Positions 16,683 to 27,000 are shown, numbered from the stretch's first letter. The stretch is DNA of 64,000 nt from a bacterium (GCA_020444065.1 JAHLLQ010000001.1:62001-126000), one strand, 5' to 3'. Translations and numbers: made by a program. Notes: a model not told the origin generated them from the letters alone.

Positions 16683-18026
16683 ATGACGAAGAAGAAAATC
16701 ATCTCGGCAGTGATCGCGGGCCTCATCAGCCTTTTCTTCCTGTATCTCGCGTTCAGCCGAATCGATTTGAAGGCCTTGGTCGAATCCTTCAAGTCCATCG
16801 CCTGGTGGTGGTCGATTCCCTTCCTGATTATTACATGGATCAGCTTCTGGTGGCGTACCCTGCGTTGGCAGAATCTTCTGGAACCAACCCGCCGCATCAA
16901 GAGCTGGTCGCTGTTCGGGCCGATGATGATCGGCTTTGGATTCAACTCGATTTTCCCGGCCCGTGCTGGTGAGTTCGCCCGTCCTCTCGCTCTGACGAAA
17001 ACGGAGAAGATTCCGTTCACGACCGGGCTCTCGACCGTCTTCCTGGAACGCGTTCTGGACTCGATGACGCTCCTCGGCCTCTTCATGCTGGCCCCGTTCT
17101 TCTTCGACTTCGATAACGGCGTCTCGCTTTCCTACGACACGACTCGCGTCGTACCCGGCGAGACTCTTCGCATGTACCTGAAGTGCGGGATGATTGCGCT
17201 GGGGGTTCTTGCTGCGCTCGTCATGGGCGGCTGGTATCTGTTCGAGCGCAAGCGCATCGAGAAAGATCGCTACCTGACGCTCGCTCAGTCACGGAAGCTG
17301 ACGGTCCTTGGCGCCGTTGTGATTGTGCTGACGACCATTGCTGGTTTCATCCTGATCCACGGCCAATTGGAATTGAAGGACGAGTACACGTTCGGGGCAT
17401 CCGGCGTCATCACGCCCGATGGACTTCGTGAGATCGTTTCGGGCACATCGAAACTCATTGCGATCCTCTTCCTTGGATCGGTCGCGATGATGTTCGAGCA
17501 ATTCCGCAACCTGACCCTTAAGATCATCCTCGCAATTCCCCTGATCCCTCACGGCATCAAGGAGAAGGTCAGCGAACTCTTCCAGACCTTCGCCAAGGGC
17601 TTCGACGCAATGAAGAAGCCGTGGCTGGCGACGCAGATCATCTTCCATTCACTGATGGTCTGGTTCCTGACCGGCGCGTCCTTCTGGCTGATGAGCTACG
17701 CCGTCCCGGGAATCGACATGACCCTGACGACCGGCATGGCATTCCTGATTATCACTTGCATAGCGATTCTGATTCCGGCTGCCCCGGGCTACTGGGGGCT
17801 ATACGAAGTCGGCGGCGTTCTGTCGCTGATCATCACCGGCGTTGTCGAGAACACTGCGGAAGGTCGCGCACTGGCGCTTGGCTACACAATCGTCGTGCAT
17901 TTCATGCAGTGGGGGCTCGTTACGGTTATCGGGCTATTTTACGCCGGAAAGATCCATGTGTCCGCGGGCGAAGCCCAGGCGGTGCACGAGGAGCAGGAAA
18001 CTCAGACCGTTACGACTTCTTCTTGA
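16683..18026 (+). CDS. Lysylphosphatidylglycerol synthase TM-region/flippase-like membrane protein
   Basis: 447 residues with about eight hydrophobic segments, matching the UPF0104/AglD-like family (the flippase half of MprF). Visible landmarks are SFWWRTLRWQNLL, the conserved FGFNSIFPARAGEFARPLAL, a long cytoplasmic/periplasmic insertion (about 125-260), and IPAAPGYWGLYEVGG near the C-terminus. No aminoacyl-transferase domain is attached, so it probably moves a lipid-linked substrate rather than modifying it. It starts 15 bp after cdsA. Its last 17 bp overlap the convergent photolyase gene. Confidence 0.85.
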   Translation: MTKKKIISAVIAGLISLFFLYLAFSRIDLKALVESFKSIAWWWSIPFLIITWISFWWRTLRWQNLLEPTRRIKSWSLFGPMMIGFGFNSIFPARAGEFARPLALTKTEKIPFTTGLSTVFLERVLDSMTLLGLFMLAPFFFDFDNGVSLSYDTTRVVPGETLRMYLKCGMIALGVLAALVMGGWYLFERKRIEKDRYLTLAQSRKLTVLGAVVIVLTTIAGFILIHGQLELKDEYTFGASGVITPDGLREIVSGTSKLIAILFLGSVAMMFEQFRNLTLKIILAIPLIPHGIKEKVSELFQTFAKGFDAMKKPWLATQIIFHSLMVWFLTGASFWLMSYAVPGIDMTLTTGMAFLIITCIAILIPAAPGYWGLYEVGGVLSLIITGVVENTAEGRALALGYTIVVHFMQWGLVTVIGLFYAGKIHVSAGEAQAVHEEQETQTVTTSS

Positions 18027-19422
18027 TCTTCTCGTACGCATTCAGCGCTTCCATCCGCGCCTTCGCATGGTCCACGATCGGCCTTGGGTAGTTCTCTCCG
18101 AGTTTCACGTTCGCCTGCGCCAACACACCTGGGGACGCAGCCCATGGTTGGTGGATGTACTTCTTCGGAAGGTCCCTCAACTCCGGAACCCAGCGCCGCA
18201 CATACGCGCCATCGGGATCGTACCGCTCCCCCTGTGATACAGGATTGAAGATTCGGAAGTACGGTGCGGCATCGGCCCCACAACCCGCCGTCCATTGCCA
18301 GCCTAGCGTATTGTTGGCAAGATCCGCGTCGACCAGCGTATCCCAGAACCATTCCGCGCCGCGTTGCCAGGGAATCAGCAGGTCCTTGGTCAGAAACGAT
18401 GCCACAATCATGCGCACCCGGTTGTGCATCCAACCCGTGTGCCACAACTCGCGCATGCCGGCATCGACGATCGGATAGCCTGTTCTCCCCCGCTGCCATG
18501 CACGCAGCATCTTCTCGTCTTCCGCCCACGGGAACTCGCGGAACTGGGGACGCAGAGCCTGATCTGTGGTCTCGGGGAAGTGATACAGCAGGTGGTATGC
18601 AAACTCGCGCCATGCAACTTCGCTCAAGAACTTCGTGGCGTCCTGGCCAGCGTCTCGGGCCTCCCAATACGCATGACGCGGACTGATCTCTCCAAACGCC
18701 AAATGAGGAGAAAGCCGTGACGTGTGCCGCATATCCGGACGATCGCGTCCATCGGAGTAGCGTTCGAGGGAGTCGCGAACAAATCTGCGCAACTGAGCCT
18801 TCGCACCTTTCTCACCAGGCGTCCAGTCCGCGCGAAATCCCGCTGCCCAATCGATCTTCGGAAGGAGCGAGAGCTCCTCAAGATGAAGAGATGTTGGCCA
18901 GTCTTTCGGTGTCGGAATCTTGCGTACCTCGCGTTCGGGGCGACTCGGCGCTTGCGACTGACACGCTTTCCAGAATGGCGTGAAAACTTGGTAGGGCTTT
19001 CCCTGCTTTGTCTCGATCGCCCACGGTTCCCACAGCAGCGCCGCATTATGCGACCGCGGCTCAATGCCTTGTTCTTTGAGAGCGCTCTTGATCTGAGTAT
19101 CGCGCTTAATGGTCTCGGGTTCATATTGCCGATTCCAGAAAACGGCCTCTGCGCCGGTGTCGTCGATCAGGCTTCGAAGGACATCGAGCGCATTCCCCCG
19201 CCGCAGGATCAGGCGTGAACCGCGAGCCTCGAGAGCCTCGCGCAATGACTGCAACGAATGGTGAAGCCACCAGCGCGATGCGGCGCCGGGGCTCCACCGA
19301 GACTCGGATTCTTTGTGAATGTAGATCGGAATGATCGATTCGCCGCGCTCGACGGCATCGATCAATGCAGAGTTGTCTGTCAGACGCAGGTCGCGCCGGA
19401 ACCACAGGATGGTTGGTGCCAT
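18010..19422 (-). CDS. phrB: Deoxyribodipyrimidine photolyase
   Basis: Light-driven repair of cyclobutane pyrimidine dimers using FADH. The 470-residue protein has the N-terminal antenna domain (ILWFRRDLRLTDN, about 5-17), a linker, and the FAD/DNA-binding helical domain with WREFAYHLLYHFPE, TGYPIVDAGMREL, GWMHNRVRM and the strongly conserved WQWTAGCGADAAPYFRIFNP. Length and motifs fit class I CPD photolyases; a cryptochrome role cannot be excluded. It begins 14 bp after the topA stop with gaggg upstream, so it is likely co-transcribed with topA. Its 3' end overlaps the flippase-like gene by 17 bp. Confidence 0.95.
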   Translation of the reverse strand: MAPTILWFRRDLRLTDNSALIDAVERGESIIPIYIHKESESRWSPGAASRWWLHHSLQSLREALEARGSRLILRRGNALDVLRSLIDDTGAEAVFWNRQYEPETIKRDTQIKSALKEQGIEPRSHNAALLWEPWAIETKQGKPYQVFTPFWKACQSQAPSRPEREVRKIPTPKDWPTSLHLEELSLLPKIDWAAGFRADWTPGEKGAKAQLRRFVRDSLERYSDGRDRPDMRHTSRLSPHLAFGEISPRHAYWEARDAGQDATKFLSEVAWREFAYHLLYHFPETTDQALRPQFREFPWAEDEKMLRAWQRGRTGYPIVDAGMRELWHTGWMHNRVRMIVASFLTKDLLIPWQRGAEWFWDTLVDADLANNTLGWQWTAGCGADAAPYFRIFNPVSQGERYDPDGAYVRRWVPELRDLPKKYIHQPWAASPGVLAQANVKLGENYPRPIVDHAKARMEALNAYEKIKKKS

Positions 19423-19436
19423 GGAGAAAGCCCTCG

Positions 19437-22289
19437 CTACTTCTTGGCTTTCTTCTCCAGCAACTCCAGGGCCTGTTCAAGTGTAACGTCCTGCTCCGTC
19501 ATGCTCTTTGGCAGCGAAGCATTCAGCTTCCCATCGGAGACATACGGACCGTAGCGACCGGTGAAGACGCCGATTTCGCGGCCATCGTCCGACTTGCCCA
19601 GAGCCCGTAGCGGCGCGCGTTTGGCCTTAGACTTTGCTCCGCCCGTTGCCTTCTTGCGACCGCCCTTCTTGGGCTGCGCCAGAAGCTCCAGCGCACGATC
19701 GAGGCCGACCGTGTAAACATCGTCGCTGTCTTCCAACGAACGGAAGTCACGACCCTTCTGAACGTACGGACCGAAGCGCCCAACGTTCGCCATGATATCC
19801 GCACCGGACTCAGGGTCTTTGCCGAGAACACGGGGGAGGCTGAGAAGTCGCTGCGCGATCTCCATCGTTACGTCCTCTGGCGACATGTCCTTTGGCAGCG
19901 AGGCGCGCTTGGGCTTGGCCTTGCCGCTGCCCTCGCCCAATTGCACGTAGGGACCATAACGCCCTTCAGCCAGGTAGATCGTCATGCCCGTTTCCTGATC
20001 CTGACCGAGTTCGCGATTCCCCTCTTCCTTCTTGTACAGCAACTCGAGCGCATGTTCGAGCGTGATGGACTCTTCGTCCTCGCCGCGCGGCACGGAAGCA
20101 CGCAGGGGCTTCTCCGCGCCCTTGCCCTTCGCCGTCTCGCCCAACTGAACGTATGCGCCAAATCGCCCACGCGCTGCATAGACGGTCTTGTTGGTCTTCG
20201 GATCCTCGCCCAGTTCCCGCGGTCCGGCAGCTTTCTTCTCGATGAGTTCAGCAGCCTTCTCCACAGTCAGATCGGCTGGCGGAATCTGGCGCGGAACATC
20301 AGCCACGTTGCCATCACCGCCTTCGCCGCGCATCAGGAACGGACCATAGCGTCCGATTCGCACAGCGATCGGCATCCCCGTCTTGGGATCCTCGCCGAGT
20401 TTGTACTGCGGGAAGTCGATCTTTGGCTCTTCCCGAGCAATCAGATTCTCCAGACCCGGGTTTCCGTTCGTTTCTTCGCCACGATAAAATTCGCGAACGT
20501 GCTCGACCATCTCACGACGACCGGTCGCGATCTCGTCCAGTTCCTCTTCCATGCGAGCCGTGAACTTGAGATCGACGTACCCCGGGAAGTGGCGACGCAA
20601 CAAATCCGTCACTGCAAGCGCCGTGAACGTCGGCACCAGTTGATTGCTTCGAGGCGGAGAGTAAACGTACCCCCGATCCTGGATCGTGCTGATAATCGAG
20701 GCATAGGTGGAAGGACGCCCCACACCTTCTTCTTCCAGCTTCTTCACGAGCGACGCTTCCGTGTATCGGGCAGGCGGGGTCGTCTCGTGCTTCTTGGGAG
20801 CGACATCCGTCAGCGCGCAGTCCACACCATTCTTCTGCTCGCGATGGACTTCCTGGCCCTGTTCCAGATGCGGAAGCAGCGACTCCTTGTCGCCCAGTTC
20901 CTCTGCCGGATCGTCACTGCCTTCAACGTAGGCTCGCAGGAAACCGGGGAAGACGATCTTCCGGCCGCTGGCTGTGAAAATGACGTCGCGTCCCTGGCCA
21001 TCCTTAGCCGTGATATCCACGATCGTGCGCTTCAGCTTCGCATCGGGCATCTGGCTGGCGACTGTGCGTTTCCAGATCAATTCATACAGGCGCAACTCAT
21101 CGCGTGTCAGCGAATCCGCAACATCCTGCGGCCGACGGCTCAACTGCGTCGGACGAATCGCCTCGTGCGCTTCCTGCGCATTGCGCGTCTTCGTCTTGTA
21201 AGGGCGGGCGCCCTGCGCGTACTCGCCGCCGTACATGCGGTTGATTTCGACCTGAGCTTCTTCCAGCGCGCGGTTCGACAGCGTCACCGAGTCCGTACGC
21301 ATGTAGGTGATCAGACCGATGCGCTCGCCGGAGCCGAGATCGACACCTTCATAGAGGCGCTGTGCCGTCTTCATCGTGCGGCTGGCCTGGAAGCCGAGCT
21401 TGCGGTTGGCTTCCTGCTGCAGCGTCGAGGTCGTGAACGGCGGCGAGGGCCGCTGTGTGGCAGGCTTCTCCTCCACCCGAGTCACGATCCAGGGGACGTT
21501 CTCCGCCACCTGCCCGGCGATGTCCTCCGCATCATCCTGCCCCAGCAGGACGACGTTCCGGTTCTTCAGTTCGCCGGTCGTCGCATCGAAATCTTTGCCG
21601 CTGGCCAGTCGCTTCTCGGCCAGCTTTGCCATCGTCGCTTTGAACTCGCCCTGCGAGGAGCGGAACGCCGCCTCGAGATCCCAATACTCGCTGGTCTTGA
21701 ATGCGCGACGCTCTTCCTCGCGCTCGACGATCAACCTGACCGCCACGGACTGCACACGGCCTGCGCTCAGGCCGCTCTGGACCTTTTTCCACAGCACCGG
21801 CGAGAGCGAGTACCCGAACAGGCGATCGAGAATCCGCCGGCTTTCCTGGGCACGCACGAGGTTCTCGTCTACATCGCGTGGATTCGCCAGGGCCGCCTGG
21901 ATCGCCTCTGGCGTGATCTCGTGAAAGACGATGCGCTTCACCGGAATGTCCGGTGCCAGGACCTGCAAAAGGTGCCAGCTGATCGACTCCCCTTCGCGGT
22001 CCTCGTCAGTTGCGAGCAACAGCTCTTCCGCGCCCTGCATCGCCTTTTTGAGGCGCTCGACGTACTTCTGCTTGCTGCTCGGAATCACATAGATCGGCTC
22101 GAAGTTCTCTTCGAGGTTCACCCCGTAGCGCGCCCACTTCTTCTTCTTAATGTCGGCGGGGATGTCATCGGCCTTTTCCGGCAGATCGCGGATATGGCCG
22201 TAGGACGCCGTCACCTTATAGTCTTTTCCGAGGAAGCGGCTGATCGTCTTAGCTTTGGCTGGTGATTCAACGATAACGAGTGCGGTCAT
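19437..22289 (-). CDS. topA: DNA topoisomerase I
   Basis: Relaxes negative supercoils by single-strand cleavage. I start it at ATG 22289 (MTALVIVESPAKAKTI), the normal N-terminus, although the frame is open upstream; the product is 950 residues. The Toprim domain is shown by VESPAKAKTI and LATDEDREGESISWHL. The catalytic Tyr is in LITYMRTDSV (about residue 325), with RPSTYASIISTIQDRGYV further on. The C-terminus (about 640-950) has five repeats with 'LGxDPxTGxxI...GRYGPYVQxGE', the Toprim_Crpt type, instead of Cys4 zinc ribbons, none of which are seen. The ribosome binding site is weak. phrB follows. Confidence 0.97.
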   Translation of the reverse strand: MTALVIVESPAKAKTISRFLGKDYKVTASYGHIRDLPEKADDIPADIKKKKWARYGVNLEENFEPIYVIPSSKQKYVERLKKAMQGAEELLLATDEDREGESISWHLLQVLAPDIPVKRIVFHEITPEAIQAALANPRDVDENLVRAQESRRILDRLFGYSLSPVLWKKVQSGLSAGRVQSVAVRLIVEREEERRAFKTSEYWDLEAAFRSSQGEFKATMAKLAEKRLASGKDFDATTGELKNRNVVLLGQDDAEDIAGQVAENVPWIVTRVEEKPATQRPSPPFTTSTLQQEANRKLGFQASRTMKTAQRLYEGVDLGSGERIGLITYMRTDSVTLSNRALEEAQVEINRMYGGEYAQGARPYKTKTRNAQEAHEAIRPTQLSRRPQDVADSLTRDELRLYELIWKRTVASQMPDAKLKRTIVDITAKDGQGRDVIFTASGRKIVFPGFLRAYVEGSDDPAEELGDKESLLPHLEQGQEVHREQKNGVDCALTDVAPKKHETTPPARYTEASLVKKLEEEGVGRPSTYASIISTIQDRGYVYSPPRSNQLVPTFTALAVTDLLRRHFPGYVDLKFTARMEEELDEIATGRREMVEHVREFYRGEETNGNPGLENLIAREEPKIDFPQYKLGEDPKTGMPIAVRIGRYGPFLMRGEGGDGNVADVPRQIPPADLTVEKAAELIEKKAAGPRELGEDPKTNKTVYAARGRFGAYVQLGETAKGKGAEKPLRASVPRGEDEESITLEHALELLYKKEEGNRELGQDQETGMTIYLAEGRYGPYVQLGEGSGKAKPKRASLPKDMSPEDVTMEIAQRLLSLPRVLGKDPESGADIMANVGRFGPYVQKGRDFRSLEDSDDVYTVGLDRALELLAQPKKGGRKKATGGAKSKAKRAPLRALGKSDDGREIGVFTGRYGPYVSDGKLNASLPKSMTEQDVTLEQALELLEKKAKK

Positions 22290-22741
22290 GAGTTGCTCGG
22301 CGATTCGTAGGATTGGTCTCCCCGCCTGCCCGGGCGCAAAGGTCGGGCCGCAATTCCCGAAAGGGAGACTCACGGGGACGCCTAGGCGAAGCGAAGTGCG
22401 GGCGGCTGTGGCAAGGGGAAATTCGTCGGTCGGCACGAATACCGCGAGATCGAGATTGAGGATCGAGACTCCAAGTCCAATTTCTTCAGGCTTATACGTA
22501 ACGGCCTGCCGATTCCTGAAACTGTATCGCTCCGAGCGGTCTGCTGTCCCCGCCCTGCAGACCTAACTCGGTGTTGGCTTTCCGGCCCTCCCCCGCTCAC
22601 GGCCCAAAACCACCGGGTCACTATGCACCGCACGTGGCGCTTTGCTGCATCGCGACTCGCCCTTTCGCTTCGCCATTGCCACGCTGGCCCTTCCGTCGCA
22701 ACATTGTCTTTTCGAGCCACGATCGCCACCGAGAGCGCCTC
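22290..22741. other. Divergent intergenic region between topA and the kinase-TPR gene
   Basis: 452 bp between divergently transcribed topA and the receptor kinase. It probably carries both promoters, but I find no convincing -35/-10 pair, hairpin or coding sequence. The kinase reading frame is open back to 22571, but that extension has unusual composition and lacks family features. Confidence 0.5.
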
Positions 22742-25700
22742 ATGCCCGCACCGGATGACCAGAACATCCCCACCGATCTGCCGGCAGATCTGCCGCAAGA
22801 CCCCGCGACGTCCTACGATCCGGCGAAGACAATCCGGCTGCCCGAGAATGCTCAGCAGACAACCAGCCTGGCGTTTCAAACGACATTGAGTCCCGGCCGA
22901 TGGACGGTTTCCGCCAGCCAGGGCGAAGGCAAGCAGACTGAAGAAGTGCAGGCAGACCTGCCGGCGTTTGAGTTGCAGGAAGTCATCGGCAAGGGTGGAT
23001 TCGGCGAGGTCTGGCAGGCGCTGCAATCCTCTCTCGGCCGCGTGATCGCGATCAAGCGCCTCCGCGAGGATCGCTTCCTTGAATCGCGTGACGATCCTGG
23101 TTCATCCCGCCAGATGGAAATCACGTTCCGGCAGGAAGCCTTCACGACAGCGCGCCTCGACCACCCGAACATCGTTCCGATCTACGACCTCGGTGTGGAT
23201 GACGAGGGACGTCCGATGCTTGCGATGAAACTCGTCCGTGGTCGTCCCTGGGATGAGCTGTTGATTGCGGATGCCGAATTACCCCCGCGCGAGTTCCTCG
23301 ATCGCCATTTGCCAATTCTGATCGATACGGCACAGGCCGTCGCTTTCGCTCATTCGCGTGGCATCATTCACCGAGACTTGAAGCCCTCGCAAGTTATGGT
23401 GGGCGATTACGGCGAAGTCCTCCTCATGGATTGGGGACTCTCTGTCATCTACGACCTGGAACGCGCGAACTCGACCGAAGATCGTCCGATCGATGCCCGG
23501 CTCGGGATGACATTGGAGAGTGCCTCTAACCCCTGCGGGACCGTCGCCTTTATGGCGCCGGAACAAACAGAGGACACGGCAAAGAATATCGGCCCCTGGA
23601 CCGACGTGTACCTTCTCGGTGGAACACTCTACTATCTGCTGACGCTGCGCTTTCCTCACGGCGCCCCGGATGTACAAGGCGCTTTCCGCCAGGCCATGCT
23701 TGGTGAAGTGACTCCCGCCCAAATGCGTGCCCCAAATCGGGAGATTCCGGCGGAACTGGCGGAACTCTGCAGCCGGGCCCTCGCGCCCAACCGTGCCGAA
23801 CGGCTCGAGTCAGCTGAGGCGTTTCTTCAGGCACTTCGCGACTTCCAATCGGGCGCATCGAAACGTCGTGAGTCGGAAGCGATTGTTGGCACCATCGAAC
23901 GACGCTTGAGTGCCGGATTGGCGAGCTACCGCGATTTCGGAGAGTGTGAAAACGAATTGGCGCGCGCGATCGGTTTGTGGGGAGAAAACCGCGCAGCCCG
24001 CCAACTCCAGGATCGCGTTCTGCAGGGCCATACGGAACTCGCTCTGCGGAACGGCGACTTGATGTTGGCGCGTGTGCTGGCGGAACGACTTGAACACACG
24101 CCTGAGGCCGTTGCGCTCTTCGCCAATGTCGAAGCCGCGGAACGGCGTTCGCGGCACCATCAAACTCAGCGCCGCGTGCTGATCCGAGCAACTGTCGTGC
24201 TCTGCGTTGTCCTGGCGTTCCTGGCCGTGTTTGCATATCGCCGAGCCATCATGGCACAGAATGAACGGGAGAAAGCCGATATCAGCCGACAACTGGCTGA
24301 GAATGCTCTTGGTCAGTCGAGGAAGAAGGCCGCCGAGGCTGAGCGCGAGCGCGATCTCGCGCACGATTCGCGTCGGCGTGCGGAAGATCTGATGAGCTTC
24401 ATGCTCGTCGATCTTCGCGAGGAACTGGAGCCTCTCAATCGGCTCGATATTCTCGACCAAGTGGCGATGAAGTCACTTGATTACTTCGAGGATCTACCCG
24501 CGGAAGAATTTACCCCGACCGCCTGGCAACAGCGCGTGCTTTCGCTCCGCCAGATCGGGCAGGTCCTTCTGAATCAGGGCAAGTTGTCCGAAGCAGACGA
24601 TGCCTTCAAACAAGCTCAAGACCTGATGGGACAATTGATCGAGAGCGATCCCGAGAATCTCTCGTACAAGCGCGACTACGCCACAATCCTTGGCCAGGTG
24701 GCGCATGTCCGTTACATGCAAGGCGAACTGGATGAGGCCTTGAATCTCAATCGTCAGGCCCGTGAAATGCTCAACGGACTTGCCAACGATGCAGAAACAA
24801 GACGTGCCCTCGCAGAGCGCCTGGCTCAAGGTGTGGATTTCGAACTCGATGCCGGCAATCTCGAAACCGCCACAGAGCTGCAACAGAATGCGCTGGAGAT
24901 TCAGCGTGGCCTCACGGCTGAGAACCCTGACAGCACCGCCGACCGCAGCCGGCTCGCGGAATACGAATCGCAGCTCTCGGACATTCAGGAGAGGCTCGGG
25001 CTGCTGGCGGACGCGATCGAGACACAGGAAGATGCTCTCGCCATCATCGAGGAACTTTCGGCACAGGATCCCACGAATCCGAATCTCCTCCATAGCCTCG
25101 CCGGTGCCTATTCCGAATACGCCGGGCTGCTTCGCCAGGGCGGTCGCATGGAGGAGGCCCTGGATTACAGTCGCAAGTGCCTCGATGTCTTTGAGCCGCT
25201 CGCCAAAGCCGATACGGCGAATCTCGACTGGCAACACCGATTGGGTGTGTTCGATCTGCAGTTGGCCGTCTTCGAAGAAATCTCCGGACAAATCACCCCG
25301 GCGCGCGATCGCTATCAAGATGCCATCGATGTTCTGGAAGCCCTCGTCGCAAGAGATCCGGAGAATATGCTGTGGCGATTTGATCTCGGACGAGCGCACC
25401 AGTTCCTGGCAGATCTGCTTGTGAATCAGCGACAAGGCGACGAGGCGCTCCTGCATGCGAACAAGGCTCAGGGCATCTACAGCTCATTGGTCGAAGCCGC
25501 CCCCGAGAATGCCCAGTATCTGCGCCATCTCGGGGCCAGTCTGAATGCCAAGGGGCTCATTCTGGAGGCGGCACAGAAGTACGACGCCGCCGAAGATGCG
25601 CTTCGGAAGTCACTCGAGATCCGTCGCGAGATGCTGGAGAACGATCCAACGAATGCCGTTCGTCATCGCGATGTGGCCGTTGGCTTGACCAATCTGGCTG

Positions 25701-26617
25701 CCACGCTGAAGTCGGAAGGTCGCTACGATGAAGCGATCGAGGCCTACTGGGAATCGGCCGATGTGCTGAAGAGCCTGTCCGATGCGGACACGGCAAACTA
25801 CCAACTGCAATTCGATGTAATTGCTACGCAGATGAATATCGGAACAGTGCTGCAGGAGATCGGCCGAGAGGAAGACGCCCTCGAAGCATACGATCTGGCG
25901 ACTGAGAGCTGTCGACAGTTGGTGAAGGATGAACCGGCCAACCAGGAATTCCAGCGCATGCTCATTATGATCTATCTGACCCGAGGCGAAGCTCTGGATG
26001 CGATGGAGCGGCCGGAGCACGCCCTGCATTACTTCAACCTGGCGATCGAACTGGCAGAGTCTCAGTTGGCCGACGATCAATCGAATCTGGATGCGGAAAG
26101 CAACCTCGCATCCGCACTCGCCGATTCAGCCAGCATTCAATGGCGGCTTGAGAATCGCGAGGAAGCACTTGCCACGCGCAAGAAGGCGCTCGCCCACTAC
26201 TTGAGCCTTGTCGAGGCAAGTCCCAGTAATCCGTATTCAGTCTACGGGCTCCTCAACACGCGCTCGCTCCAGGGATATGAAGAACGCGAAGTTGGAGATC
26301 TCGATGCCGCCGCGGAAAGCTATCGTCTGGGAATCGCAGAGTCCCTTGAAGCTCTCGAGCAACCGGGTCAAGCACCGCTTGCAGCCGAGGAAATGCTGCC
26401 GGAACTCGCGCTCGGTCTCGCTATCGTCGAAGCGCAGCGTGGCAACATTGATCTGGCCATCGCCGCCCTCAAACAAGCGGTCGATCACGGCTTCGATGAC
26501 GCGAAGTATCTGGAAAGCGAAGAACTCCTCGCGCCCGTACGTGAAGGGGCACCAGAGGAAATCAAGAAGTTAAAGGAACAAATCCGAGAGAGCCTTCAGG
26601 AGCCCGGAGAGGAGTAG
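22742..26617 (+). CDS. Membrane Ser/Thr protein kinase with TPR sensor domain
   Basis: 1291 residues from ATG 22742. The kinase domain (about 77-370) has the glycine loop VIGKGGFGEVW, VAIK-type lysine (IAIKRL), catalytic HRDLKPSQVMV, and DWG in place of DFG (LLMDWGLS), common in bacterial PknB-like kinases. APE is seen as MAPEQ. A hydrophobic segment (about 480-500, RATVVLCVVLAFLAVFAY) follows, then a coiled stretch (NEREKADISRQLAEN) and about a dozen TPR-like repeats (about 580-1270). In this class the kinase is cytoplasmic and the TPRs bind partners on the other side of the membrane. Targets are unknown. It converges on the PilT-N gene, 4 bp apart. Confidence 0.92.
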   Translation: MPAPDDQNIPTDLPADLPQDPATSYDPAKTIRLPENAQQTTSLAFQTTLSPGRWTVSASQGEGKQTEEVQADLPAFELQEVIGKGGFGEVWQALQSSLGRVIAIKRLREDRFLESRDDPGSSRQMEITFRQEAFTTARLDHPNIVPIYDLGVDDEGRPMLAMKLVRGRPWDELLIADAELPPREFLDRHLPILIDTAQAVAFAHSRGIIHRDLKPSQVMVGDYGEVLLMDWGLSVIYDLERANSTEDRPIDARLGMTLESASNPCGTVAFMAPEQTEDTAKNIGPWTDVYLLGGTLYYLLTLRFPHGAPDVQGAFRQAMLGEVTPAQMRAPNREIPAELAELCSRALAPNRAERLESAEAFLQALRDFQSGASKRRESEAIVGTIERRLSAGLASYRDFGECENELARAIGLWGENRAARQLQDRVLQGHTELALRNGDLMLARVLAERLEHTPEAVALFANVEAAERRSRHHQTQRRVLIRATVVLCVVLAFLAVFAYRRAIMAQNEREKADISRQLAENALGQSRKKAAEAERERDLAHDSRRRAEDLMSFMLVDLREELEPLNRLDILDQVAMKSLDYFEDLPAEEFTPTAWQQRVLSLRQIGQVLLNQGKLSEADDAFKQAQDLMGQLIESDPENLSYKRDYATILGQVAHVRYMQGELDEALNLNRQAREMLNGLANDAETRRALAERLAQGVDFELDAGNLETATELQQNALEIQRGLTAENPDSTADRSRLAEYESQLSDIQERLGLLADAIETQEDALAIIEELSAQDPTNPNLLHSLAGAYSEYAGLLRQGGRMEEALDYSRKCLDVFEPLAKADTANLDWQHRLGVFDLQLAVFEEISGQITPARDRYQDAIDVLEALVARDPENMLWRFDLGRAHQFLADLLVNQRQGDEALLHANKAQGIYSSLVEAAPENAQYLRHLGASLNAKGLILEAAQKYDAAEDALRKSLEIRREMLENDPTNAVRHRDVAVGLTNLAATLKSEGRYDEAIEAYWESADVLKSLSDADTANYQLQFDVIATQMNIGTVLQEIGREEDALEAYDLATESCRQLVKDEPANQEFQRMLIMIYLTRGEALDAMERPEHALHYFNLAIELAESQLADDQSNLDAESNLASALADSASIQWRLENREEALATRKKALAHYLSLVEASPSNPYSVYGLLNTRSLQGYEEREVGDLDAAAESYRLGIAESLEALEQPGQAPLAAEEMLPELALGLAIVEAQRGNIDLAIAALKQAVDHGFDDAKYLESEELLAPVREGAPEEIKKLKEQIRESLQEPGEE

Positions 26618-26621
26618 GCTG

Positions 26622-26954
26622 CTACAGATGAGCCACAACTGACCACGAACCAGCGTTTCGGAAGAGAGTCAGCCTCACGAATCCACGAGGTCCGCCCATC
26701 ACTTGGCATTCGCCCTCGCCGATCTGTTCGAACTCCGGCCAGAGCTCCGGCTCGACCAACACGCTGAGCTCCCGCATCAGGCGAGCTTCCGTCAGTTCTG
26801 CAAGCTGCTCGTCTACCGGAACCAGTTCTCGGTCCGAACCACGCATCAGCGGAGGAACTCCAACTCGCAGGTGCAACTTGTCCGCGCCGGCGTCCGACGC
26901 CAGATCCGCCAGTTGCAGGAAGCTCCAATCCTCTGAATCCATCGGTTGAGACAT
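26622..26954 (-). CDS. Stand-alone PilT N-terminal-like domain protein
   Basis: 110 residues resembling only the N-terminal PAS-like domain of the pilus retraction ATPase PilT: LADLASDAGADKLHLRVGVP, then PPLMRG, ELVPVDEQL, and FEQIGEGECQ ... GFVRLTLFRNAGSW, aligning with PilT 'GASDLHLSxGxPP...FExxxExDFS...RFRVNxFxQ'. It ends exactly where the ATPase domain should begin; no Walker motifs follow in any frame. It is preceded by gagg and lies 73 bp downstream of pilB on the same strand, behind a terminator. It could regulate PilB by hetero-oligomerising, or be a remnant. The family assignment is by pattern only. Confidence 0.65.
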   Translation of the reverse strand: MSQPMDSEDWSFLQLADLASDAGADKLHLRVGVPPLMRGSDRELVPVDEQLAELTEARLMRELSVLVEPELWPEFEQIGEGECQVMGGPRGFVRLTLFRNAGSWSVVAHL

Positions 26955-26968
26955 CGGGGAGTAACCTC

Positions 26969-27000
26969 AAAAAGGAGAGCTGTCCGATGAAGGACAGCTC
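26969..27000 (-). terminator. Rho-independent terminator after pilB
   Basis: A perfect 9-bp stem, gagctgtcc (26977-26985) with ggacagctc (26992-27000), encloses a 6-nt loop. Read on the minus strand the stem is followed by tcc and five T (A-run at 26969-26973 on the plus strand). It lies between the pilB stop and the PilT-N start, so the latter may be read only through partial readthrough or its own promoter. Confidence 0.75.

Noticed and set aside
19941-22265. 774-residue open frame antisense to topA
   Set aside because: It is the shadow of a conserved, well-supported gene; its translation is rich in Arg, Leu and His with no domain, as expected for an antisense frame in GC-rich DNA.
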